A DNA stretch of 64,000 nucleotides from Mermis nigrescens. Its lineage: Eukaryota; Nematoda; Enoplea; Mermithida; Mermithidae. The notes under the pieces are model-generated. The model was not told the origin of the DNA. It saw only the letters and a list, made by a program, of their open reading frames with translations, and made no database searches. Each line of letters opens with the position of its first letter. Positions within the stretch are counted from its first letter, which is position 1. Positions 46,000-56,999 of this stretch are shown piece by piece. The stretch is taken from assembly GCA_036768485.1 (NCBI GenBank), contig JAVLUZ010000342.1:210911-274910 (forward strand), written 5' to 3'. Made by a program: the position numbers and the translations under genes.

Positions 46000-48550
46000 A
46001 AAGTGAGAATTTCTAACAGATTAATTTATAATTTACAAACATTATCAATGTGATTCGTATTTCCGTTGAAATAATGAAGACTAATAGAATTGAACAAAGA
46101 ATAGAAAAAATCTAATACTCTTCATAAAACATTATTACGTTATCATATCTCTTGAGAATAAATATGAAACAAAATCAAATGAAGGACTTTGAATTTTTCT
46201 TTAAACTCGATTTTGAAAGCCGGAATAATGGTAGCAACAGGTACTAAAAGCCAAGCGCTCAGACTCAACTAATCGAAAATCAAAATCAAAATAAAACAGA
46301 GTGATAAGCAATTTTGATTTCATAAGCAAACCGTTTTCAAATCATTTCGCATTGGAGAGTAAGAGTGTTGTACAAATGTGGCTTATTTTATTATACACTG
46401 ATTGTTGAAAGTGTTGAAAAATGACTTTTGCTCAGTTGTTTATTAAGCCAACAAAAGTTTAACTAGCAACATAATCTTAGGGTTTCGAAGCTTTTCAATA
46501 TACAAGAATTTTTCACCAACCCCCTTCCCCCAGAATTCGCGATTTTCCTTAAAATTCTTTCAAAAAGGTACTGTATCAAGCGTTTTAAACTATCTTTTAG
46601 CTCAAAATCGTCAAATTTTTCGGCGCATCGCGCCATATATTCATTTGATTACTACATTTTATTAGATTTACTCGGGCTCTTTTGGTGTATTTTAATTATT
46701 TGTACAATCCAGAAAGATAGAGCTTTGTCAGAAACGCCGATAAATGTTGTTTTGACGCGTTTCCACCGTTAAAAAGCACTATAAGAAACGTTGGGGATTC
46801 ATACCACAGAAGAATTCTGCATGTTTGTCAATTAGAGTGTAAATGGAAGTTCGCCGCATCCCTGCAGAGGTGATAAGCTCTTAGACAAAAAATATCTCGT
46901 TCCATTTAATCGAGTATATGGGCAGTAATAAGGACGAATTTTCGGTTTGCTTTTTTCAGCCACCCTATTTGTATCGAGCTTCTAGAAAAATCAAATTAAT
47001 TTTTTTTCGATGAAAAAAAAACAAGCCGAAAATGACGGAGTGAAAAATTTTGCCCAAAAATATTGCATAAAATTTAAGCCAAAAACTACGATTTTTTCGA
47101 GACTCTCGATTCGAATTAATTATGTATATAATTAATTAATAATTAATCACTGAATAATTTAGAAGTAATCACAATCTCATAGGAAGACAAATAATGTCTA
47201 CTTTTCATTTCAACTTTCGAATTTGTCCGCTTGCACTCTAGCCAAAGTTTATCGTCGAAATACGCGTGCATTGGATGAGGGCAAATTGGATACTTTGGAC
47301 CTGAACATAATTCTAATAGTTAATTTTTAATAATTATGATTGTAATTATAAGAATTGTAAACATAACTATTTAAACTGGTTATGCTTTGAAATTAGTCTG
47401 TAAAAAACAATTGATGCGTCTGCCGGAATTTGCTTTGCAATTTAAATATCACACCAATTTTGTAATCCTCTGTATTTCGTTATTACAAATAATCGGCGGA
47501 AAATTTTGGCAAAAAAGAATTGCAAACGAATTTGAAAGAAACGAAATATTGATTAAATTGAACTTTAAAAATTAAAACTTGAATATAAATTCAAATTTTA
47601 ACTTTAAATTAAAATTCATCGAACTTTTAAAATGACTGAAATAACTGCTTTGCAAACATATTAGAAATACCCAAATTAAGCTAACATTTTGCTTTATCTA
47701 CTACTCTTATTAGCTGTAAGTTCCATAATTATTTTCAAAGTGACTGTCCATATTATGAAACTCAGGCACCAATCAGTCACCAGAATAAGCGGGTCCTTTT
47801 GATCAAGGAATCATCGTTTTCATATTTTTTTAGTTCGTCTCAAATGCAATCAAAATAAAATAATTTATTATAATTTTATTATTACAAAATACTTGGTAAG
47901 GTTGTTTCTTTGTTCTTAAAGTCGAATAATTTGTACTCTTCTGGCATCTCTTTGTTTCTTTTGTAGATCAAGACTCCATTCGGCTTATTCTCCAACAGTT
48001 GTTCAAATGAGCCTGAATGGTATAATGCGCCTAAATCATATTTTCGTATTTATTTTCCATATTTTTTGCAATAACCCAATCGTATCGAATGAATCGCGTG
48101 TGACTATTATATCCCTTATCATACATATTTTCAAATACTATGATCTAACTTTATTTTGTAAATTACTTGTATGATGAATTGATCGGTCTAATTTAATTAG
48201 ACGGATTATAAGTTCAAACCATTAATGTACATCTATATAACTTTCGTTTTAATTGATTTGTTTATTCTTTAATTAGTATTCTTTGTGATCACATATATTA
48301 AAAGCTTAATATCCGTAATCTTCGATTTGTCGCTTAACTTCAAAGAAAAATGCTAAAATTACAGCCTAAGCTGCTAAATTAAAGCCAATGAAAGGCACGG
48401 TATTCATTCCAATATGTAGATTTCTGTATAAGATATCAACAGTCTTGTTATTATTAGCGAACTTAATTTCATGAAGGAGCAATTATACCAATATTAAAGT
48501 TGTTTAGCACTTTTATAAGACTTATCTCGATTAGAATATCTAATAAACAC
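46000..48550. other. AT-rich region without recognised genes
   Basis: Includes a GGCGCATCGCGCC palindrome near 46622, the core of a repeat also seen near 54155, 55205 and 57492, and an AT-rich (ATTAA)n stretch near 47125. A 62-codon frame at 47387-47575 has no splice or family support. Confidence 0.4.
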
Positions 48551-48551
48551 A

Positions 48552-48812
48552 TTCTTCTTCTTCTTCTTCTTCTTCTTCTTCTTCTTCTTCTTCTTCTTCT
48601 TCTTCTTCTTCTTCTTCTTCTTCTTCTTCTTCTTCTTCTTCTTCTTCTTCTTCTTCTTCTTCTTCTTCTTCTTCTTCTTCTTCTTCTTCTTCTTCTTCTT
48701 CTTCTTCTTCTTCTTCTTCTTCTTCTTCTTCTTCTTCTTCTTCTTCTTCTTCTTCTTCTTCTTCTTCTTCTTCTTCTTCTTCTTCTTCTTCTTCTTCTTC
48801 TTCTTCTTCTTC
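48552..48812. repeat. (TTC)n microsatellite, 87 uninterrupted units
   Basis: 261 bp of perfect TTC (GAA on the other strand). Frames of poly-Leu, poly-Arg and poly-Glu are artefacts. Confidence 0.99.
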
Positions 48813-48839
48813 GGTATATCTTGGTCGAAGAGTCACACC

Positions 48840-49245
48840 CAGGCATGCACAGCAGGAGAATTTCGGAGGGGGGGGGGGTTGAAATTTTGAAGTGCTTTTT
48901 TAGGACCCAAAAAAGGTGAGTAAGCGTCAAAAACATCGTTTCTCGGCCTTTCTGACAATGCTTTATTTTTCTAGAGCATAAAAGTATAAGAAAATTTCAG
49001 AAATAAATAAAAACGCGAACAAATTGAAGAAAATATAGTCAAAACATGAGCAAATGGCGCGAATCCCAAAAAATTTGACCTTTTTGAGAGAATAGATAGC
49101 AAAAAACGCCCAAAAAAGCACCTTTACTACGAAGTTTTAGGAAATTTTAGGAAACTTTCGCAAAATGGCTAATTCTGGGGTATGAAAAAATTTCTGGGGG
49201 AGCTGAAAATTCCATAACCCCTCCCCTCGCCCGAGATCATGTATG
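48840..49245 (+). mobile_element. Family-2 hAT-like element, 406 bp, copy 2
   Basis: CAGGCATGCACAGCAGG to GATCATGTATG, flanks GTCACACC and ATTACACC (6 of 8). Same length as copy 1 at 43875. Begins 27 bp after the TTC microsatellite. Confidence 0.8.
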
Positions 49246-49691
49246 ATTACACCATATGTTTTTGAGTAATGTATTTCTACACGAAGTGCATTTACGAATA
49301 AACGTATGATACCAAATTCGATAGCCAGGGGATACAAAATTTGTCGAATTGATTCAACGGTGCACCTTGTCATCAAATTGTTGCATTCTTCAGCAGTGTT
49401 GCCTGCGGCATAAGCCGGTGGAAAATAACGAAGGCCGTTTAATGAACCTTATTGAAAGCAATTATATAAAAAAGTTTCTTCCTAGATGAACTGTATTCGC
49501 ATTCAAATAAAACAATTAACGGGACGCAACAAAAAAAGTACCTACCTAATTGATTCGAAATAATTCCAGTCTATTACGATATAAGAACAGATTGTTTCGC
49601 CAATTATCCTACATTATAAGCAAATGGAAAAATCGTTAAGACTAATACCTCCTCAGTTGTACAGTATGGCCGGTGATGGGGGCACACATGG

Positions 49692-49843
49692 ACGTAGGGG
49701 TGGAGGACCGATTACACTCCTAGTATCCGCTTAACTCCAAAAAATCAATTAAACTCCAAAATTGAATTGTTGTCATGTTTGGGATTTTGGCCAATTGTAC
49801 GCCACATAGACCCCCAAAATTTGTTCGCTGCCCCTGTATGGTG
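49692..49843 (+). mobile_element. Internally deleted family-1-like MITE
   Basis: CACACATGGACGTAGGGG at the left, GCTGCCCCTGTATG at the right. The flanks are G-rich and match only partly, so the duplication is not secure. Confidence 0.5.
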
Positions 49844-50123
49844 GGGCGTAAGACAGATGGCTTTTTTGAGCTAAAATAACCTCAAAAACTTGTATAAATG
49901 CTAAGATATTATAAAAACAATGTTAGTCCGCAATTTATGATTATTTCCTAGCATTTTTACATAAAAATTTTGATTTTTTTCATACCAAGTTTTAATTATT
50001 TACCCCAATAAAATTTATCGTTGGTATATTCTAAGCATCTAGACCCTAAACTTCTTTCCTCTTTTTGCATGTACCTGCTCTCGGTGCCAAGTATCACACA
50101 AAGGCTTTACGTTGGTTTTTTAT

Positions 50124-50376
50124 TATAGTCTGTTCCATTCCAAACGGCCCATTGTTGCTTTACGGCTTATTACTGTAGAAACATATTTAGCGGACTAGGC
50201 AGCTGCAGCAGTCTGTTAGATGCACCGCTTGCTTAACATAGCACATTACATCTTCAATGAGAAGAGTGGAAAACTACCATAGAGCATAATTGTAGATGCC
50301 ATTTGTGCAGTGAAGGATCTGTTACAGTAATAAGACTTTAGCCAAAAATGGGCGGTTTGGAATGGAACAGACTATA
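50124..50376. mobile_element. TATAGTCTG-family MITE, copy D
   Basis: TATAGTCTGTTCCATTCCAA with the inverted partner ending GAATGGAACAGACTATA. Subterminal TTATTACTGTA is also inverted. Only the outer 15 bp are shared with copies A-C. Confidence 0.85.
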
Positions 50377-50563
50377 GTTAATTCGCGCGTGGGCGTGGGG
50401 CGAGGGAAGGAAGGAGGTTTGGGAGAGGGTGAGACTTCACCCCCGAGAATCCTATAGACCCCCAAAGAATCGAAAGTACCGATTGAATTTTTCGCATATT
50501 TTTTGGAAATTTTGCGAGTTTTACACCCAGCCCCACTTGAATCAGGCTGCTACCCATGAACAG

Positions 50564-50743
50564 TTACATATAAGCGTTCTGAAGATAGATTCGCTAGGTT
50601 TTGATTCAATACAGATACTCGACGACTATCTAAAAAACGCTGCTGATTTACAAAAGAAATTTCCAATTCCATCGAAAATCGGAATAGGAGCAGCTTTATT
50701 AAATCGGAGTAATTATAACCGAATTTGTTGCTTAGATCTCTAA
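50564..50743 (+). CDS. Candidate terminal exon, function unknown
   Basis: Directly after a decayed MITE end (CATGAACAG). Sixty codons including TAA: LKIDSLGFDSIQILDDYLKN then a KFPIPSKIGIGAAL segment. It is well mixed in composition with no family recognised. The acceptor would lie within the MITE remnant. Confidence 0.22.
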   Translation, partial: LHISVLKIDSLGFDSIQILDDYLKNAADLQKKFPIPSKIGIGAALLNRSNYNRICCLDL

Positions 50744-51087
50744 TGTACCCTAAAATTGAGCGAGAATCAGAATCCGATATTTTAGCTAAAGTCAGTATTT
50801 TTTAGGAAACCGTCCTAATTTTTATATTATAAGACGGATAATTTAGCTTCAGTAAGATTGCTTACGTCCTTGACGGCATGGGCCACTAAGCAGATTGAGC
50901 ATTTCCGGTTTTATGTAATAGTATTCGAGCGACGATTCTTCCATTTGAACGATGCATTCTTAAAAACGGAATTCGAACAAACTATGCGTCAAAACAATGA
51001 GCAATGAGTTTTCAAAAAAATAAGATTTTTATGCGAAAGGGGCGGAAAAGGTGGTAATTATCTTTGTACTCGTGAACATACTTACTA

Positions 51088-51280
51088 GCAAAGAAAAATG
51101 CTCCGATGAAAGAAAAAAGGACAAATAAACTTGAACTTACGCATCATTAAGGACAAAAAGGAAGGAAGGGAAGAGTTACGCCTGAGGAGCCTGTGGAAGC
51201 AGTAAGAATCTATTAAAAGTTAGAAAAACGCGAAAAATCTGAGTATGTATGTATATTCTGCGGCCTGCAGAAAGCAATTG
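51088..51280. mobile_element. Family-4 transposon end (solo arm)
   Basis: CTAGCAAAGAAAAATGCTCC followed by the diverged left arm up to GCGGCCTGCAG. No right arm nearby. Confidence 0.65.
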
Positions 51281-51759
51281 CATCTCCGACGTTAAAATTA
51301 ATAACATGAATAGCTAATCCCTAGAAAAGAGCGATCACTAATCAAAAAATACTTAATTGTGCATCCTTACGCTAGCATGGGACGCATTGCTATGGGGCAG
51401 CAATTAACAAGATGGTGTGCTTGTCATAATTCCATTTATGAAGTCATTGACTTAGCTATGTAAATGTTAGGTGAATCGATTCTGATAAGAAACTAAATCG
51501 ATTATTAAAATACATCAAAGCATCCTCATATTCTCTTTTTCTGAGCCACTGAACAGTGTTTTGTGAAGGCACGCAGGAGAAAGCACGCTTTTTTCATACG
51601 GTAACAGCCACAATAATGACATCATTCGAAGAACGCGGACAACAAGATTGCTCTGAACATCAGCATTATCTTTCTTAAACACGACAACCTTACCTTATTT
51701 AGGCCGATCAAATCTTTCCGGCATAGAATTTACGCAACTACTGTGTGCAAAGAATATAA

Positions 51760-53449
51760 AGAAGACTTACACTCATATTCGTAATCCTGACGTGACATGA
51801 AACATTTTGAAAAAATTAAGGTTTTGCAACGCTCTGAAAACTAAAGTCAATTTTCAGAGTAAAATTAAGACAATTACTAGTTGTAAAGAAAAGATACACT
51901 CAGATTTGTATTCCTGACCTCACGGAATATATTTTCAAAAAATTCACGTTTTTGCTTGTTGTAGCGAAAACTTTACACATCAACAATAAATGAATAGTGT
52001 AAATTTAATACAACTACTGGGTTTAGAGAAAACTAACAGTCAAATTTGTTATTCTGATGTTACATATAACATTTCTGAAACAAAATTAAGCTTCCGCAAT
52101 GCTCTAGAACTAAACCTAATATTCATGTAAACATTACACCACTACAAGGTGTAAAGAAATTTAAGAGTCAGATTTGTAATCCCGACAATACGAGAACATT
52201 TTGAACAAAAATTTATGTTTTACAATGTTCTGGAAGCAAAACGAATTTTTAGTATAAACTTTGCAATTCTGTAGCCAACTCAATATTGTAAAATTTACAC
52301 AACCAATGAGTGAAGAGAAAACTTACAGTCAGATTCATAATCCTGACGGTATGAAGAACATTTTGAAAAATTCACGTTTAGCAACGCTCTGGAGGTAAAA
52401 TAAATTTCTAGTGTAAACTTTACACCTCCACAATAGCTCAATATTTAGCGTAACTAAATGCGCTTATGTGCATGCGTAACCCTCTATGTTTAGTACATTT
52501 TCTGTAAGTTGTATCGTGTTCTAACTCATAGCGGGATAAAGTGACAGACACAAACCTGCCAAAAACGTCTTTTTCACCCCAAAGTTATACCTTTACATTT
52601 CCGAAAGTAAGTCAGTTTTGAATGTAGAGAAACGTGACCTAAGTGTGACGTTTAACCACTAAGATGTGCCTTATTTTTAGAAAATTTTGCACTATCCAAT
52701 TGACAGCTGGAGTAGTTGACAGACATAAAATATCAAAAAACATGTTTGTTTTCACCGTCAGAGTTTAAACTTTTCACCAATAGAAATAGCTGTATATTGT
52801 AGATTTAAAGAAACATTTTAATTATACTTTGCATTTCACAATTTATAAGCGGAGCGGTTGACAAGCTCCATAAATAGTAAAAACGTGTTTTTTTGTCCAC
52901 CACCAGTGTGTAAAACTTTAAAGTGTCCGAAGTAACTTAGCATTGACTTTACACAATCGTGGCCATGCTCATCGTGTAGCCCTTGAAGCGTGGAACTTTG
53001 ATATTAATAAGCTTTTTGAGACTCATCTACAAAGATTTTGGCAGATATAAACAAATCGAAAATTCGACCAAAATGTTTTTTGCCCCCCCCCTCCCGCGAT
53101 TTTTATACTCTCTACACTCCCACTCGACAACTAATGCAAATTTTAAAAACAAAAACTAACATCTGGAGAATTTTGTTCCGCAAATAGATGCCATTAAATT
53201 GTACGAATCATTTACACTGAGTTGTCTATAAGCCGTGGAAAAAAATCGTTCAAACTGACTATATGTTTTAAAGTTACAGTAAAACTTTACACGCCCATTA
53301 CAAACTCGGTAATGCGTAAAAACAAAATAGGATGCATAATCTTTTTATTATGTATTTAAAAAACTACACCGCCCAGATGTGTCCCGTTGTAGCTATGAGG
53401 GGGACATTCGTTTGGGGTGCCCATAGGTACGCGCTAACGTGCTACCTAT
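51760..53449 (-). mobile_element. Large repeat element, copy II (inverted)
   Basis: Ends at 53423-53449 with the same near-palindromic terminus as 37356-37382, and reads on the minus strand like copy I for at least 500 bp (GCTA(C/T)AACGGGACAC, GCATTAGTT.TCGA). At 51770-52400 degenerate tandem units of about 130-160 bp carry CAGATTTGTAATCCTGAC. No coding. Confidence 0.65.
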
Positions 53450-54020
53450 GATTATTGGCGTAAGATGATGTATAACAAAAAATTTACAAAAAAGTTCAAG
53501 ATTGAAAAACAACATTTTTGGACACACGTTACTTATACTGAGTCACGTAATACATAATGTCCCATCTGAATGTCCAAAGTGTTTTTCCGTAATAACTCCG
53601 CTAATTTTCAACACTCTTTTAATGATTTTTTATACATAGATAGAAGGTTCAATACGAAATAAGATGACATGATTTGGTTGCGTTTGCTTGTTAATGGTGT
53701 AAGATAACAAAAGTTAGTGTAATCCTTAGTTTTTGCAGGCTGTCCCACCTAAGTATCCAAACTATTATTCTGCGTTAAATAGACTAATTATTGATATTTT
53801 TAAAAAGTTTTTCGAGAAAAATACAGAACGTCTAATAGGCCATCGACTAACAAAGTTTGGCATGATTTGGTTACATACTGTACAAAATATATCATTTTTA
53901 TAGAACAAACTTTTCTTCTCTATGCGAAAATTGTCGTGCCGACTTTTGACAGAAATTTCTACTGAACTTGTGCAAAGCTATTCAAAAATTTATTTTATTG
54001 ATTCACAAGCATTCGTATAC

Positions 54021-55573
54021 CAAAGGTGTAGCCAGGGGGCATTGGGGCACATGCCTCCCCCGAAATTTTTCAGAAATTATGTTGATTTTTCTTCGCAATG
54101 TGTTCAGAAAATTGAGTTCAAAAAGGCAAAAACGTCAAAACTTTTCCGCGCTTCGCGCCGAGTCATTATTATTTATTGTTATACAGATCCAATGAGTTTA
54201 AAAGCTTGAATGTGCTAAAATAATCCAGCACTTCGCATCACTTTAGTGATTTAATGTACTATGAGTTCATTGAATGAAATCGCGCATGCTTGTTGAGCAT
54301 AATTGCAAAAGTGCGAAAATGTTAGCGTACCAATTTGTCTATTCTCTGCTTTTTTTAATCTTCCTTTACAAGACACATAATTCTATTTTAAATGAAAGAA
54401 AAGGCCTGGTTTTCTTGTGTTTCTGCGCATTTTCTGTTTTCAGAACTACTTAATAAGAAGGCCACAAATGAGCCTGAAAACGGTAAAAACAAAATTCTCA
54501 TTGATACATCTTTCAATGACTTATTGGCAGCGACCCGTTGCTGCGCTATATACTTAGCAGAGGTCGAAAAACGCATTTCAGCCTGGAAGTTTTGTGCAGT
54601 GTGGGAGTTTTTGGGCGTAACTCAGAACCGAGCTTATGCCGATTTTGCGGAAATTTTAACGTTACTAATCAAAAAATTAGAGTGCTTTTTTACAAAATTC
54701 TCCGGGATTCTGCCTCGGACCCGCTGGGGCCGCTTGAGAGCGCCACCTCGGACCCGTACAATCTCGTTGTACATGTGCAAAGAGATTTTAAGGAGAAAAA
54801 GTCAAAGAGATTGAGAATGCTTGAAAATTTACGGCGCTTGGCGCCGGAATCAGTTTATCTGTTTTGTATGATTTAGCGCTATAAATTGATTTTAAAGAGC
54901 AAGAACGTCAAAATTTTCCTGCGCATAGCACCGCCGGTTACTGTCTTTCTTTTTGTAAAGCTCCAGCATTGCATTTAAATGCCTGAATCAGTCAAAATAT
55001 CGTCATACTAAGTTAATAATTCGTACTTTTCCTGTTTCGCTCTATCATATCTATATAGATATTTTTACAGAGCTACAACATGTTAAGAGCAGTAAAAAAA
55101 TGACTGAATTTCTTTGGTACTTTGCTCCACTTATGATTTCCGAACTGTTTGACAATAAAAAGGCCGTAAATTCTGCATGAAAACGGTAAAAATTTCAAAA
55201 ATTTTCGCCGCTTCGCGCCACTTTACACTTTTTGTATTTTTGATCGTCAGAAAACCATAAATTAGCTAGGCTTCACTACTAAAGGTCGAAAAACTCAGTT
55301 TTGCTATACATATATAACGTAACTGACATTCAGTGCAGAAGCTTCTTGAAAAATTTTTGAGTATGCCCTCCCCGACAGGCACGTAGCTGACCCTCCTATT
55401 TCGAAGGGGGCCAACACCAATTTTGGAGGGGTCTAAGCCGAAATTGGCACAAAATAACGTGTAAAAAGTCCTATTTTTCCGGTTTTTTCTGAATTTTGGG
55501 GGGTCCAGACCCTCCCATTCCCTCCACAGCTACGTGCCTGCCCCCCGAACCAAAATTCTGACTACGCCCTCTG
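54021..55573. mobile_element. hAT-like element, 1.55 kb, non-autonomous
   Basis: CAAAGGTGTAGCCAGGGGG at the left; the right end complement is CAGAGGGCGTAGTCAG. Perfect 8-bp duplication TCGTATAC (54013-54020, 55574-55581). Contains several GGCGCTTCGCGCC palindromes and a 140-codon frame at 54392-54814 with no recognised domain. Carries a nested MITE. Confidence 0.85.
55376..55540. mobile_element. 165-bp hAT-like MITE nested in the hAT-like element
   Basis: CAGGCACGTAGCTGACCC to CAGCTACGTGCCTG inverted ends. Flanks CTCCCCGA and CCCCCCGA, 7 of 8. Confidence 0.9.
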
Positions 55574-55807
55574 TCGTATACTCAAAATTAATTATCTTTT
55601 ATTGCTTGAGAACCTTGTCAGTCACTTTCCTATTGAGCCTGTATATCCAAAAAATCATCAAAAATCAATAAGAATGAACGTACTTATTGAGAAAAAACAT
55701 GTTGGATAGTTAGGTGGGCTGAGAATATAAATAGAATCGGAGAGAAAAGATACGTTTTAAGCAGATCAGCAGAGATTGACCAAATTTCCGCTGTTGAAGC
55801 ATATTAA

Positions 55808-55962
55808 TTACCGACGAACGTTATTCCCTGAAGTTCTGGATCTAAAAACGATAAACTCACGGGTTATCACTTCTTGCGATCCACGACACTCGTGTACAAC
55901 ATTCTTGTTCACGTATATTTCATCAGTATCCTTTCCGCAATCGATCAGTTCATTTTCATATA
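55808..55962 (-). CDS. Candidate terminal exon, minus strand, function unknown
   Basis: On the minus strand a good acceptor, AGTATCATTTCAG, is followed by two bases of a split codon and 50 residues to TAA. Contains ENELIDCGKDTDEIYVNKNV, HECRGSQEVITREF and a basic end. The two cysteines and balanced composition suggest a real, perhaps extracellular, protein. No family recognised; upstream exons would lie at higher coordinates and were not identified. Confidence 0.35.
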
Positions 55963-56197
55963 CTGAAATGATACTAACTGATAATCTAGTCAAAGAAATG
56001 AGGAAGATTTCGTAAAATATTGATCGAAACATGACGGAATCAAAGCAATGAATAGGCAAACGATTTTTCCTTAATCCTTGCCTTTACGTTGTGAAATCTA
56101 AGCTCTGTGTTTACACATATGGCTGTTGCATATCGAACGAACCGTCGCAAATGTGCTTTTCTTATTTCCCAGCTCAATGCACATGCACATACATACA

Positions 56198-56481
56198 TGT
56201 TGTCCCATCTAACTATCCAATGCGTTTTTTCGTAATAAGTCCCTTAATTCTCATTATTTTTTAAAGGTTTTTTTGATATCGTCAGAAGGTCCAAGATTAA
56301 ATAAGCTGACAAGATTTAATCGTTTTAGCCTACATCAAGAGTGAGCCAAACCACCGAAATCATGTCATCCAATTTTCTATTGAACCTTCCAAGTATGTAC
56401 AAAAAATTACTGAAAAATATTCAGAATTTGCGGAATTATTGTGAAAAAAGCAGATGGGATAGTTGGGTCGGACACCCTGTA
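56198..56481. mobile_element. Mariner-type MITE, copy c
   Basis: Left TGTCCCATCTAACTATCC, right GGGATAGTTGGGTCGGACAC and CCTGTA, about 120-bp imperfect arms. Length 284 bp. The ACAGGGTGTCC-type end is typical of mariner relatives. Confidence 0.7.
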
Positions 56482-56999
56482 TAATCGGTTATGTGATAAA
56501 CTAGTAAGCTGCAGACATAAAAGATGACGCTTATTTATATCTTATAGACAGACCTTAAAGTTTTTACCAAATAAATTTCGTTAATAATTTTTACTAAATT
56601 GATGATGTTTTCGTTTTAATTTGGTCAAGGAAAGCTCAAGATCACGTTTGAACAATCTTAAGGATTACACAGATCGTGTCTTATGTATTTAAGTATCAGA
56701 CGTGTGACACATCTGCTTGCGAAATGACTCTTGAAATAAGAAAAACACTAAAAAATCTAAGAGAAATACTATAAGTCAATTACTTTTAATCAAATTAATT
56801 AGCAATCGCTCGTCTTGAATAGTCAATATGAAGTGTAGAAAAAGACGCAATAGCAGCTTGTTTTTGATTTTTAAGCGGCTGATTAGTTTGCACGATGCAC
56901 GATTTGATTCTCTTGTGATAGTGAGAAATGATCATTTACTCACAGATTATGACTTGAACGCTTGTTTTAAAATTAAATTCAAAAGTTTGAGTATTTGAA

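Larger units (their letters stand above)
53560..55720. mobile_element. Mariner-type MITE, copy b, split by a hAT-like element
   Basis: Left part 53560-54020 (TGTCCCATCTGAATGTCC, TCCGTAATAACTCC) and right part 55574-55720 (complement of GTCCAC-type end, GGATAGTTAGGTGGG). It is interrupted at 54021 by the hAT-like element. Confidence 0.6.

Noticed and set aside
48469..48936. Long poly-Arg, poly-Leu and poly-Glu frames
   Set aside because: All three are readings of the same TTC microsatellite.
54392..54814. 140-codon frame inside the 1.55 kb hAT-like element
   Set aside because: No recognised transposase or BED-finger motif and no related frame in sister elements; treated as chance within a non-autonomous element.
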